Origin: Bog-473 sp963736525
GTDB lineage: Bacteria; Actinomycetota; Acidimicrobiia; Acidimicrobiales; RAAP-2
Reading direction: 5' to 3'
Length of the DNA: 64,000 nt
Assembly: GCA_963736525.1 (NCBI GenBank)
Contig: CAVTPF010000023.1
Span: forward strand, 39,128-103,127
Shown here: positions 19,694-28,018 of the stretch, piece by piece
How positions within the stretch are numbered: the first letter of the stretch is position 1
Layout: every line of letters begins with the position of its first letter
Notes under the pieces: generated by a model
Told to the model about the DNA's origin: nothing
The model's database searches: none
Seen by the model: only the letters and a program-made list of their open reading frames with translations
Program-made: the position numbers and the translations under genes

Positions 19694-21817
19694 TTAGGGT
19701 GAGGCCAGACCCGACACCGGAGCGACCAGCCCGTGTGCGTCGGGTGCTCCCAGGAACGCGGCGTCTCCGTAGCTGTAGACGGCGCCGTCGGCGCCGGCCA
19801 GCCAGTAGCCCGACCCGCTCGGCGTCCGGCTGATCCCGACGATCGGCGGCTGGCCCACGATGCCCTGACCCGGGACCGAGCCGAAGTAGGTAGCGTCTCC
19901 GTACGAGAACACGCCCCCGTCGACGGCGACCAGCCAGTAGCCCCCGTTGTCAGGCGTGGCGGCGACGCCGGTCGCCGGGGCGTTGAGGTGCTGACCGCCG
20001 GCCGACCCGAAGAAGGGTGCGTCCCCGTAGTTGAAGACGCCGCCGTCGGAAGCCACCAGCCAGTACCCTCCGCCATCCGACGACGCGGTCACGCCGACGA
20101 CCGGCGCATTGAGGTGCTGGCCTCCCATGGAGCCGTAGAAGCTCGCGTCACCGAAATTGAACACCCCGCCGTCGGAAGCCACCAGCCAGTAGCCCCTGCC
20201 GTCGGGGGTGGCAGCGATACCCACCACGGGTCGATTGAGGTGCGCACCTCCCATGGAGCCGTAGAAGCTGGCGTCACCGAAATTGAACACACCCCCGTCG
20301 GAGGCGACCAGCCAGTAACCGCCGCCATCGGGTGTCTCGGCGATGCCGACCACCGGCGCGTTGAGGTGCCGGCCTGCCATGGAACCGACGAACTGGCCTG
20401 TCCCGTAATTGAACACGCCCCCGTCCTTCGCGGCGAGGACGATGCCCTGGCTCGAGGCCGGAGGAAAGGTCATCTGCTCGACGAAGGCACGCAGGCCGGG
20501 GTCGTTCTGTTGGACCTCGGTGGCCGAGCTGCCCCCCGCCAGGCACCCGACCGCCGGCACGCAGCTGATCGCGTTGAGGAAGCTGAGCGCCGCCACGTCC
20601 GGGCTGGGGTCGATCGACCAGCTGGAGCCGTTCCAGTTCTCAATGAAGCTCTTCGGCTGGAAGTTGCCGCCACCGCCACCGCCGAAGCTGCCGGAGGCTC
20701 CCACCGCCCAGCACTGTGCCGCGCTGAGGCATGAGATGCTGCTCACGATGGCGCCCGCGGAGGCGTTCGGTGCGGGCACGGTCGCCGACATGTCCGTCCA
20801 GGAAGACCCGTCCCAGTGCTGCATGAGGATCCCCGATGCCGCACCCGTGTCGTCGGTCGTCGCCCCCGAGGCCCAGCAGTCGTCGGCATCGACACACGAG
20901 AGGCCGTTGAGGTATCCGCCGTTGGGGCCGGGCTCAGCCACGCTCGGCACCACAGACCAGGCCGTCCCGTCCCAGTGTTCGATCAGACCCTGGTCCCCCG
21001 GGGCGTTTCCTGGGAAGATGGGGAGGAAGTTGGGGTTCTGCTGCGTGGGGCCGGCGTTGCCCACCGCCCAGCAGTCGTCGGCGGCGAGGCACTGCACGTT
21101 GGTCAGCTGGTCGTAGGGCTGCCCCGTCGCGCCACCCGGGTAAATCGTCCACGCGGTGCCGTTCCACTGCTCAATGACGTCGTTGAGGTTCTCGCCGTTC
21201 CCGTCCGTCGCGTACCCGACGGCGACGCAATTCGACGATGAGGTGCAGCTGACACTCTGCAGGATCGCTCCGACCACTCCGGCTCCGGTGGGATTCGGGC
21301 TCGGTACGATCGACCAGTTGGCGCCGTTCCAGTTCTCTATGAGTGTCCCGATGGGGTTGCCGTTCCCGCCGGCCTCGTTCAGGACGGTCCCCACGGCCCA
21401 GCAATCAGACCCGTTCACGCAGGAGAGGTCGAAGAATCCCCCACCGTCGCCCGGCGGGAGCGGCGGCTGCGCAGCCAGCGTCCACGACGCGCCGTTCCAG
21501 GTCTCGACGACCGGGGCGTACGTCCCGGCACCAAACCCGATGGAGACGCCGACGGCCCAGCACTGGACCGCGTTGGCACATGTCGACCCGAGCAGGACGT
21601 CATCGGCACCGGTACCGGGAACGGTGGCGGCGTACCAGCCCGAAGGCGTTGCGCCACTGCTCTTCTGGGTGACCACGCCGGCCGCGCCGAGGATCCCGGC
21701 GATCAGCGGGCCGACCATGGCCAACCGCCACACCGCCCTCTTGCACCTGGTCTGCCACCCCGGTGCTCGCGAATTGCCGGTGTGCCTGTGAGCGCGCCAA
21801 TCGTTCACGTAACCCAT
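19694..21817 (-). CDS. Large secreted two-part repeat protein
   Basis: The 707-residue protein has an N-terminal signal or anchor segment (LAMVGPLIAGILGAAGVV at about residues 28-45). The first half holds about seven repeats with C-x5-6-C-W-A-V-G and a WNG-x-W turn (such as SCVNGSDCWAVGT and IENWNGSSWSI). The second half holds six tandem 40-residue repeats of the type DGGVFNFGDASFYGSMGG plus GYWLVAS. Both halves look like beta-propeller blades, with paired Cys in the first. Such proteins are exported in actinobacteria; carbohydrate or surface binding is a guess. The ATG giving MGYVNDWRAHRHT is preferred over an upstream in-frame ATG at 21976 because it keeps the signal segment nearer the N-terminus. 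Confidence 0.75.
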   Translation of the reverse strand: MGYVNDWRAHRHTGNSRAPGWQTRCKRAVWRLAMVGPLIAGILGAAGVVTQKSSGATPSGWYAATVPGTGADDVLLGSTCANAVQCWAVGVSIGFGAGTYAPVVETWNGASWTLAAQPPLPPGDGGGFFDLSCVNGSDCWAVGTVLNEAGGNGNPIGTLIENWNGANWSIVPSPNPTGAGVVGAILQSVSCTSSSNCVAVGYATDGNGENLNDVIEQWNGTAWTIYPGGATGQPYDQLTNVQCLAADDCWAVGNAGPTQQNPNFLPIFPGNAPGDQGLIEHWDGTAWSVVPSVAEPGPNGGYLNGLSCVDADDCWASGATTDDTGAASGILMQHWDGSSWTDMSATVPAPNASAGAIVSSISCLSAAQCWAVGASGSFGGGGGGNFQPKSFIENWNGSSWSIDPSPDVAALSFLNAISCVPAVGCLAGGSSATEVQQNDPGLRAFVEQMTFPPASSQGIVLAAKDGGVFNYGTGQFVGSMAGRHLNAPVVGIAETPDGGGYWLVASDGGVFNFGDASFYGSMGGAHLNRPVVGIAATPDGRGYWLVASDGGVFNFGDASFYGSMGGQHLNAPVVGVTASSDGGGYWLVASDGGVFNYGDAPFFGSAGGQHLNAPATGVAATPDNGGYWLVAVDGGVFSYGDATYFGSVPGQGIVGQPPIVGISRTPSGSGYWLAGADGAVYSYGDAAFLGAPDAHGLVAPVSGLASP
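19700..20450 (-). repeat. Six tandem 120-bp coding repeats
   Basis: These encode six copies of a roughly 40-residue unit at the C-terminal end of the secreted protein. The second and third units are almost identical at the DNA level (ccgaaattgaac and gcctcccatggagccgtag recur), which suggests recent unit duplication. The last two units have diverged and lack the HLN-P element. Confidence 0.8.
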
Positions 21818-22161
21818 GGTTGCAGGTCGCCTGCCGCGAGACGGGGATGGTCGCGCACCACATTCGAGGCGGGGCAGCCCGTCAGCGCTCCTCCGACGTC
21901 CGCCAGGCCCGCCCAGTGCCCGTTTGTGACGACACCGTCTCCGAGGCGCGATCCGCTCACGTCCAGTTCGCGGCAAGGGTCCGCGTGCTCCTGACGGTCA
22001 CGATCGTCGCGCTGTCCGTCACGCTGGCCTGAACCGAGCCCAGCCTCGCCCGCTGCTCTTCTTGCTCTCCCCGAGCACGAGCGAGCGGATCACGCGCCGG
22101 GTCGAACGCGCCCAAGGGGCATCAGCGATCGACGCCGGCAGATGAGCCCGGGTGGGTCGCC
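21818..22161 (-). other. 344-bp gap between the repeat protein and the TetR gene
   Basis: No convincing coding frame or hairpin is visible. It must hold the promoter of the secreted repeat protein (minus strand) and the 3' end of the TetR gene. No clear -10/-35 pair could be assigned. Confidence 0.4.
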
Positions 22162-22782
22162 CTACCTCGAGGCTGGCCGCGGCTGGACGTCTGCCGTGGT
22201 CTGGAGCAGGGCCGTGAGGGCACCCCGCAAGGCGGCAACGGTGCCGATCCGCGACAGTCCCTGATCGACGCGGAGTAGGTCGTAGGTCTCGAACGAGCAC
22301 AGGGCGTCCAGCGCGGGAAGGACATCGCCGTCGACGGCCTCGAGCTCCGGCGCGAAGAGCCGCCGGAGCTGACGACGGAGATAGGACCGGCTCCGGCTGA
22401 TCTGCGCGCGCACGAGCGGGTGCCGGTGGGCCGCGACGCGCGCCGCCCGCGCCGACGGCGCGATGGCTTCGAACAATCTCACCCGAGCCTCGGCGACGGC
22501 GCGGATCTTGTCGGCGGTCGGCTCGAGCGGCCCTACCCCGGGGTCGACGAGGGGCAGGGCCGTCGCCTGCTGGCGCTCGATGGCGGCCCGGTTGAGATCG
22601 TCGACGTCGTCGAAGTAGCGAAAGAGCGATCGCGGTGACAACCCGGCGCGCTCGGCGATGTCGGCCGAGCTCGGCGTGTAGTCGCCCTCGGAGAACATCG
22701 AGGCCAGTGCCTCGAGGACGGCCTCTCGGTTCTGCTGGCGGCGGAGCCGCCTTCCGTCGACCTCGGCCGCGGTCCCACTCAC
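22162..22782 (-). CDS. TetR-family transcriptional repressor
   Basis: The 206-residue product has a TetR helix-turn-helix at residues 12-58: RQQNREAVLEALASMF, then SSADIAERAGLSPRSLFRYFDD with the typical LFRYF recognition helix. The C-terminal ligand domain is divergent. The GTG start overlaps the stop of the upstream beta-rich protein gene by 4 bp. Both are thus transcribed from the promoter at 23323-23351, which overlaps a palindrome shared with the divergent sulfatase operon. The simplest reading is an autoregulated repressor of both arms, released by a substrate of the pathway. The inducer is unknown. Confidence 0.88.
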   Translation of the reverse strand: MSGTAAEVDGRRLRRQQNREAVLEALASMFSEGDYTPSSADIAERAGLSPRSLFRYFDDVDDLNRAAIERQQATALPLVDPGVGPLEPTADKIRAVAEARVRLFEAIAPSARAARVAAHRHPLVRAQISRSRSYLRRQLRRLFAPELEAVDGDVLPALDALCSFETYDLLRVDQGLSRIGTVAALRGALTALLQTTADVQPRPASR

Positions 22783-23264
22783 GGGCCGATCCTCGCGAGC
22801 CGGGCGGTGAACCCGAGATATCTCCACACCAGCTGGTCCCCGTCGAGGGAGCGGGTGACCTCCACCGGGAGCCCGACGGGACGCAACGTGTGCGCGCCGT
22901 TCTCGAACGTGGCCACCACGGTGATCGGAGTCGTGAAGTCGAATTCGGCCACGTCGTGGACCCCGTGCGCCTCGGTGCCGTCACAGCGCATGTCGTGGAT
23001 CACGCCCTCCGCCGTGACGACGAGTCGGTCGCCGCACTGCTCGATGCGCTCGACGTGGTTCCACGCTCGGTGATCCTCGGGTGCCGGCCGCCCGTCGACC
23101 TCGACCGCCACGGTCCGCCATGTCCCCCGCAGATCGGGTGTTCCCGGCGACAAGGGCTCGGTGCAGGCCCCGAGGATCGGAGCCGGCATCCGCGCGCCGT
23201 AGCCCCCTGGCGGCGTGTGGGCGACGGGGATGTCGGCGGCACGGACGGGACGCTTCGATCTCAC
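22779..23264 (-). CDS. Small beta-rich protein of unknown function, TetR-linked
   Basis: The 161-residue product has no recognised domain. Alternating hydrophobic strands (GTWRTVAVEVDGR, HVERIEQCGDRLVVTAEGVIHDM, ITVVATFENGAHTL, VTRSLDGDQLVWRYLGF) suggest a lipocalin-like or fatty-acid-binding barrel, a fold that would hold a lipophilic ligand. This is inference from the strand pattern. The GTG at 23264 follows AGGGAG by 6 bases and is preferred; the frame is open to 23411 but that part covers the promoter. It is the first gene of a two-gene transcript with the TetR gene and diverges from the sulfatase operon. Confidence 0.65.
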   Translation of the reverse strand: MRSKRPVRAADIPVAHTPPGGYGARMPAPILGACTEPLSPGTPDLRGTWRTVAVEVDGRPAPEDHRAWNHVERIEQCGDRLVVTAEGVIHDMRCDGTEAHGVHDVAEFDFTTPITVVATFENGAHTLRPVGLPVEVTRSLDGDQLVWRYLGFTARLARIGP

Positions 23265-23316
23265 GCTCGGCTCCCTCGGCTCCTTCCGTGCACCCCTCGT
23301 CGGCCGCCGACGACGC

Positions 23317-23352
23317 TTGTCCACAGTAAGAATTGTCACTATCGTTGTCAAT
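23317..23352. promoter_or_regulatory. Overlapping divergent promoters with shared TetR-type palindrome
   Basis: Minus strand: TTGACA (23351-23346), exactly 17 bp, then TACTGT (23328-23323), a strong sigma-A-type promoter about 60 bp before the GTG at 23264. Plus strand: TTGTCC (23317-23322), 17 bp, TATCGT (23340-23345), pointing to the gene at 23410. Between and across them lies an imperfect palindrome, ATTGTCA-N7-TGTCAAT (23332-23352). A repressor bound there would block both promoters. The adjacent TetR is the obvious candidate. Confidence 0.6.
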
Positions 23353-23409
23353 AGTTTCGCTGCCCCCGGCCGGGCGGCGCACGGAGACGGTCGAGGCGAA
23401 GGGGTGACC

Positions 23410-24141
23410 ATGGCTCAACCACTGAAGCCCGGGTACGGAATCCCCAACCGGGAGATGCTGGGCCGCTGGCTCCGCCTCGCGCCCGGCGAGGACGGGCCCT
23501 TCTGGGCGCTCAACCTGATGAAATACCGGGAGGTCGCGAGCTACGGGGACGGCGGCGCAGCGGTGTCGGGCAAGGCGGCCGACGACGCCTATGCGCCTCT
23601 CGGCCCGCTCGCCGCCGTGGGCGCCGTGGTGGCGCTCCATGGAGACGTGCTGCGGCACTACCGCGGGCACCCGGCGTGGGACCGGGTCGGCGTGGTGCGC
23701 TACCCCAGCCGGGCCGCCTTCTTCGTCATGCAGCAGCGCGACGATTTTCGAGACAAGCACGTGCACAAGGAAGCCGGCATGGAGTTCACCATCGTGATGT
23801 CCTGCGTTCCGGACTCCGACTGCGCGTCGCCGTCGGACGAGGGCAGGCTCGTCCTCATCGTCGAGCGCGATCCCCTCGACGCCCACGGGGTCGACGCGGA
23901 CGGGATCGGCGAGAAGGTGGCATCGTTCAACGTCGAGGGCGTGATCATCGGCGACGACCGCCGTTTCGACCGGGCGCGCTTCGTCCGGGTGCACGACGAC
24001 CAGGAGGTCGCCGCCTTGGTGATCGCCGCGACCGGCGCCGCCGAGTCCCATGTGCTGGAGGTCGACCGATCGATCGACAAGCTGGTCGAGTCGCTGCAGC
24101 CGGCGCCGGCCGGTCCCGCCACGCCGGGAACGAGGCCGTGA
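23410..24141 (+). CDS. DUF1330-like protein, first gene of the TetR-controlled operon
   Basis: The 243-residue product contains two repeats that resemble the ferredoxin-like DUF1330/dimeric alpha-beta fold (WALNLMKYREVASYGD, WDRVGVVRYPSRAAFFVMQQRDDF, then LVLIVERDPL). The YPSRAAFFVMQ segment is typical of such proteins. No catalytic residues can be named. The ATG starts four bases after GGGGTG, 58 bp downstream of the plus-strand promoter. Its stop overlaps the GTG of the sulfatase gene by 4 bp, the first of three such overlaps. A role in binding a product or a monooxygenase-like reaction is conceivable but unproven. Confidence 0.7.
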   Translation: MAQPLKPGYGIPNREMLGRWLRLAPGEDGPFWALNLMKYREVASYGDGGAAVSGKAADDAYAPLGPLAAVGAVVALHGDVLRHYRGHPAWDRVGVVRYPSRAAFFVMQQRDDFRDKHVHKEAGMEFTIVMSCVPDSDCASPSDEGRLVLIVERDPLDAHGVDADGIGEKVASFNVEGVIIGDDRRFDRARFVRVHDDQEVAALVIAATGAAESHVLEVDRSIDKLVESLQPAPAGPATPGTRP

Positions 24142-26408
24142 CGACGTACGACCGATTCGAAGGCACCATCGGACCGACGCTGGCCGAGTCGGAGCCGTGG
24201 TGGCCGACCCCACCGCACCCGGGACCGGCGGCACCGAACGTGGTGGTCATCCTCCTCGACGACCTGGGATTCGCACAGCTCGGCTGCTTCGGGTCCGACA
24301 TCGAGACACCCAACATCGACCGGCTGGCGGCGGGTGGCCTGCGCTTCACGAACTTCCACGTGACGCCCGTCTGCTCGCCGACCCGCGCCGCCCTGCTGAC
24401 CGGCCGCAACCACCACACGGTGGGCATGCGCTCGGTGTCGAATTTCAGCACGGGGTTCCCCAACATGCGCGGCCACGTGTCGAACCACGCCGCAACCATG
24501 GCCGAGGTCCTGCGCGACGCGGGCTATGCCACCTTGGGGCTGGGCAAGTGGCACCTCTGCCAGATGGAGAACACCTCGGCCGCCGGGCCCTTCGACCAGT
24601 GGCCCCTGCAGCGGGGATTCGACCGTTATTACGGCTTTCTCGACGGCGAAACGGACCAGTTCACGCCGGAGCTCGTCTACGACAATCACGCCGTCCCGCC
24701 GCCTCGCACGCCCGAGGAGGGCTATCACCTCAGCGAGGACCTCGTCGACAAGGCGATCGAGTTCATCCACGACACGACCTCCATCCGGCCCGACCGTCCC
24801 TTTTTCACCTACCTCGCCTTCGGCGCCACCCACGCACCGCACCAGGCGCCGGCCGAGTATCTCGCCAAGTACAGGGGCCGCTACGACGACGGGTGGGACG
24901 TCACCCGCGCCCGTTGGTTCGCCCGCCAGCTCGAGCTCGGACTTCTTCCCCCCGGCACCCAGCTCGCCCCCCGCAACCCCGGCGTCGAGCCGTGGGACAC
25001 CCTCCCCGACGCGCAGCGGCGCCTCGCCTGCCGCCTGCAGGAGGCCTTCGCCGGCTTCCTCGACCACACCGACGCGCAGATCGGCCGGCTCGTCGCTGCG
25101 CTCGAGGGGCTGGGCCAAATGGAGAACACGCTCATCGTCCTGCTCTCCGACAACGGCGCCAGCCAGGAGGGCGGCCCCTTCGGCGTGCTGCACGAGATGA
25201 AGTACTTCAACTTCCTTCTCGAGACGCCCGCGGAGGCGGTCGCCCGGCTGGACGACATCGGTGGTCCCGCCAGTCATGCCAACTACCCGTGGGGATGGGC
25301 GCAGGCGGGCAACACGCCCTTCAAGTGGTACAAGCAGAACACGCACGAGGGCGGTGTGCACGTGCCTTTGATCGTGCATTGGCCCGAGGGCATCGGCGAC
25401 GCCGGTGGACGGCGCGACCAGTTCCACTTCGTCAGCGATATCGCACCCACCATTTACGACGTCGTCGGCGTGACGCCGCCGGACGTGTACCGAGGGCTGG
25501 AGCAGATGCCGGTGACGGGCACGTCCATGCGTTACTGCTTCGATCCGGGCGCGGCCGCGACGGCGAGTCACAAGGCGCTGCAGTACTTCGAGATGATGGG
25601 GCACCGCGCCGTGTACGCCGACGGCTGGAAGGCCGTGACCCGCCATCAGCCCGGGGTCTCCTTCGACGACGACGAGTGGGAGCTCTACGACCTCGAAGCG
25701 GACCGGTCGGAATGCACCAATCTCGCGGCCGAGAAGCCCGACAAGGTGGCCGAGCTGGTCCGGCTCTGGTGGCGGGAAGCCGAGGAGCACGGTGTCCTCC
25801 CCCTCGACGACCGCACCGTCGAGCTCTTCGGTGCCCGCTTCCGCGACGGCTCCCCCCATGCCGCGGACCGGCGGTACACCTACCGGCCGCCTCTCTCACC
25901 TCTCCCGGCTCAGGTGAGTGCTGCGCTAGGCGGTCGGAGCTGGGATCTCTCCGCCACCATCGAGCGGCCCCCGGGTGCCGGCGGTGTCCTCTATGCGAGC
26001 GGGAACGAGAATTCGGGGTTGAGCCTGTTCATTCAGCGGGACCGCCTGGTCTTCGACTACAACTGCTTCGGCGACCACCACACGGCCGAATCCGACCGAG
26101 AGGTCCCGGCGGGCGCCTCGGTCGTCGGTGTCCGGTTCCGGCGCGCGCCCGAGGGCGGCGACGCCACGCTGGTCATCGACGGACGGGACGTCGGCACGGT
26201 CCACGTACCGTTCGTGATGCGGATGATCTCGAGCCTCGGGGCCAGCGTGGGCTACGACCACGGCTCCCCGGTCAGCCAGCGCTACCACGGCGAGAACCCC
26301 TTCACCGGGACGCTGGCGCAGGTCGACATCGCCCTCGTGCCGGCCGGACGGCTCGAGCGCGACGACGACGCCGCGACCGACGAGCGCGCGACCATGGCCC
26401 GGCAATGA
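24138..26408 (+). CDS. Arylsulfatase, formylglycine type, with extra C-terminal domain
   Basis: The 756-residue product is an arylsulfatase of the large AtsA-like group. VVILLDDLGFAQLGCFGS provides metal-binding Asp pairs, Cys79 lies in C-S-P-T-R-A-A-L-L-T-G (the formylglycine site), GLGKWHL carries the conserved Lys/His, and LSDNGASQEGG completes the site. Residues from about 590 on form a beta-rich domain (WDLSATIERPPGAGG, GLSLFIQRDRLVFDYN) also seen in long arylsulfatases. It should release sulfate from a bulky alkyl or aryl ester. No signal peptide is visible. Its GTG overlaps the upstream stop, and its stop overlaps the ATG of the DsbA-fold gene, placing it in the middle of a tight operon. 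Confidence 0.9.
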   Translation: MTTYDRFEGTIGPTLAESEPWWPTPPHPGPAAPNVVVILLDDLGFAQLGCFGSDIETPNIDRLAAGGLRFTNFHVTPVCSPTRAALLTGRNHHTVGMRSVSNFSTGFPNMRGHVSNHAATMAEVLRDAGYATLGLGKWHLCQMENTSAAGPFDQWPLQRGFDRYYGFLDGETDQFTPELVYDNHAVPPPRTPEEGYHLSEDLVDKAIEFIHDTTSIRPDRPFFTYLAFGATHAPHQAPAEYLAKYRGRYDDGWDVTRARWFARQLELGLLPPGTQLAPRNPGVEPWDTLPDAQRRLACRLQEAFAGFLDHTDAQIGRLVAALEGLGQMENTLIVLLSDNGASQEGGPFGVLHEMKYFNFLLETPAEAVARLDDIGGPASHANYPWGWAQAGNTPFKWYKQNTHEGGVHVPLIVHWPEGIGDAGGRRDQFHFVSDIAPTIYDVVGVTPPDVYRGLEQMPVTGTSMRYCFDPGAAATASHKALQYFEMMGHRAVYADGWKAVTRHQPGVSFDDDEWELYDLEADRSECTNLAAEKPDKVAELVRLWWREAEEHGVLPLDDRTVELFGARFRDGSPHAADRRYTYRPPLSPLPAQVSAALGGRSWDLSATIERPPGAGGVLYASGNENSGLSLFIQRDRLVFDYNCFGDHHTAESDREVPAGASVVGVRFRRAPEGGDATLVIDGRDVGTVHVPFVMRMISSLGASVGYDHGSPVSQRYHGENPFTGTLAQVDIALVPAGRLERDDDAATDERATMARQ

Positions 26409-27076
26409 CCGTCACGTCGGTCGACTTCCACTTCGACATCATGTGCCCATGGGCCTACCAGACCTCCATCTGGATGCGGGACGTGCGTGACCAGCTGGGC
26501 ATTCACGTCCGGTGGCGCTTCTTCAGCCTGGAGGAGGTCAACCGGGCCGAAGGCAAGAAGCACCCCTGGGAGCGCGAGTGGTCGTACGGATGGTCGATGA
26601 TGCGGGTCGGCGCGCTCCTGCGCCGCATCGACCCCGCGCTCCTCGACCAGTGGTACCTGGCAGCCGGGACGGCGCTCCACGTCGACGGCCTCAAGCCGCA
26701 CCGACGCGAGGTGGCAGAGCATCTCGTGGCCCAGCTCGGGCTCGATCCCTCCCTGGTCGGCCAGGCGATGGAGGACCACACGACCCACGACGAGGTGCGG
26801 GCGGAGCACGACCGGGTGATCGCCCTCGGAGGCTGGGGCGTTCCCACCTTGGTGTTCGAGGGCTCGCACGCCCTCTTCGGCCCCGTCCTCCTCGAACCGC
26901 CCACCGGCCCGCACGCCGTGCGGCTCTGGGACCTTGTGCTCGGTTGGCTCGAGTTCCCGTTCCTCTACGAGCTGCAGAACCCGAAGACACCAGAGGACCT
27001 GCGGGCCATCGCGGCGGCGTTTCGGCCCTACCTCGCGGCCCGGGACTGGGCGACCCTCCAGAAGGAGACGCCGTGA
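26405..27076 (+). CDS. DsbA-fold protein of 2-hydroxychromene-2-carboxylate isomerase/FrnE type
   Basis: The 223-residue product has a thioredoxin-like start (VDFHFDIMCPWAYQTSIW). The position of the CxxC motif is C-P-W-A, so only one Cys remains, as in glutathione-linked HCCA isomerases and FrnE-like proteins. The C-terminal GGWGVPTLVFEGSHALFGP carries the cis-Pro loop (GVPT). Family members isomerise aromatic catabolites or act as thiol-dependent oxidoreductases. In an actinobacterium the thiol would be mycothiol rather than glutathione. The ATG overlaps the sulfatase stop by 4 bp and its stop overlaps the next GTG by 4 bp. Confidence 0.82.
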   Translation: MTVTSVDFHFDIMCPWAYQTSIWMRDVRDQLGIHVRWRFFSLEEVNRAEGKKHPWEREWSYGWSMMRVGALLRRIDPALLDQWYLAAGTALHVDGLKPHRREVAEHLVAQLGLDPSLVGQAMEDHTTHDEVRAEHDRVIALGGWGVPTLVFEGSHALFGPVLLEPPTGPHAVRLWDLVLGWLEFPFLYELQNPKTPEDLRAIAAAFRPYLAARDWATLQKETP

Positions 27077-27861
27077 GGGACCTGTCGACCATCCGCGCCG
27101 CGTTGGAGGAGTCCTACGCGGCTCTCGAGGCACTGGGTGCCGATCTCACCCCGCGGGAATGGGAGACCCAGTCCCTCTGCCCCGAGTGGACAGTGCGCGG
27201 CGTCGTCGAGCACGTCGTCGGTGCCGAGGTGGCGCTCGCTTCGTGGTCGCCCGACACCCCCGCGACTCCCCCACCCTTCGGCCGGGCGGGCGCCTTCGTG
27301 AAGGAGACGGCCGGCTTGGACGGCGCCGCCTTCATGGAACCGGTGCGCGATGCCTTCACCCGCCGGCGGGAGGACCTGGCCGTTCTGAGCCCGTCCGATC
27401 TGGAACGACCGTCGTGGACGCCGGTCGGGCCGGGCACCTACGGCCGGTTCATGGAGATACGGATCTTCGACCTCTGGGTACACGAACGGGACATCACCAC
27501 CCCGCTCGGGCGCCGAACCGACGACACCGGACCGCGGGCGGAGATCGCCCTGGCCGAAGTCGAGGGTTCGCTCGGCTACATCGTGGGCAAGAAGGTGGGC
27601 CTCCCGAACGGCCGGAGCATCGTGTTCCATCTGAGCGGCCCACTCGAGCGCGACCTCGCCGTGGTCGTGGACGGGCGGGCCAGGGTCGTCGCCGCGGTGG
27701 CCGACCCAGACGTCGAAGTGTCGACGGACACGCTCACCTTCCTCCAGCTGGCGTGCGGCCGCATCGATCCTCAAGGTCCCATCGACGCCGGGACCATCGG
27801 CTGGAGGGGTGACGCCGAGCTCGGTGAACGCGCCGCTCGAAATCTTCGCTTCACCATGTGA
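27073..27861 (+). CDS. Maleylpyruvate-isomerase-family (mycothiol-dependent type) protein
   Basis: The 262-residue product has an MDMPI N-terminal helical domain (SLCPEWTVRGVVEHVVGAEVAL, and the HERDITTPLG segment after RIFDLWVHERD). The His residues of EHVVGAE and WVHERD fit the family's metal site. A C-terminal SCP2-like or MDMPI-C part follows (FHLSGPLERDLAVVVDGRA). It is the last of four genes joined by 4-bp overlaps. Together with the DsbA-fold protein it suggests thiol chemistry on a product released by the sulfatase. Its stop codon is also the first bases of a tandem repeat array. Confidence 0.78.
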   Translation: MRDLSTIRAALEESYAALEALGADLTPREWETQSLCPEWTVRGVVEHVVGAEVALASWSPDTPATPPPFGRAGAFVKETAGLDGAAFMEPVRDAFTRRREDLAVLSPSDLERPSWTPVGPGTYGRFMEIRIFDLWVHERDITTPLGRRTDDTGPRAEIALAEVEGSLGYIVGKKVGLPNGRSIVFHLSGPLERDLAVVVDGRARVVAAVADPDVEVSTDTLTFLQLACGRIDPQGPIDAGTIGWRGDAELGERAARNLRFTM

Positions 27862-27966
27862 ACTGGGCTCCCTTGGGATGAACTGGGCTCCCTTAGGCCG
27901 TGAACTGGGCTCCCTTGGGCCGTGAACTGGGCTCCCTTGGGCCGTGAACTGGGCACCCATGGGGGC
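27859..27966 (+). repeat. Five tandem 20-22 bp repeats
   Basis: The unit is TGAACTGGGCTCCCTTGGGC plus CG. Copies start at 27859, 27879, 27901, 27923 and 27945. The third and fourth are identical; the last degenerates after 10 bases. The first copy starts with the TGA stop of the preceding gene, so the array grew out of its end. There are no spacers, so it is not a CRISPR array. No gene lies between it and the acyl-CoA dehydrogenase stop at 28019. Confidence 0.9.
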
Positions 27967-28018
27967 CACCCGGCGCCCCGGTGGCCGGCGGCGATCACCC
28001 CGGGGTCGAGGCCCTCTC

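Noticed and set aside
24050..26400. A very long plus-strand frame (part of a 1008-codon frame) overlapping the arylsulfatase
   Set aside because: Only its last part (from 26405) is the DsbA-fold gene; the rest is Arg/Pro-rich shadow of the sulfatase.
27859..27966. CRISPR array
   Set aside because: Units are directly adjacent without spacers and no cas gene is near, so it is a tandem repeat.
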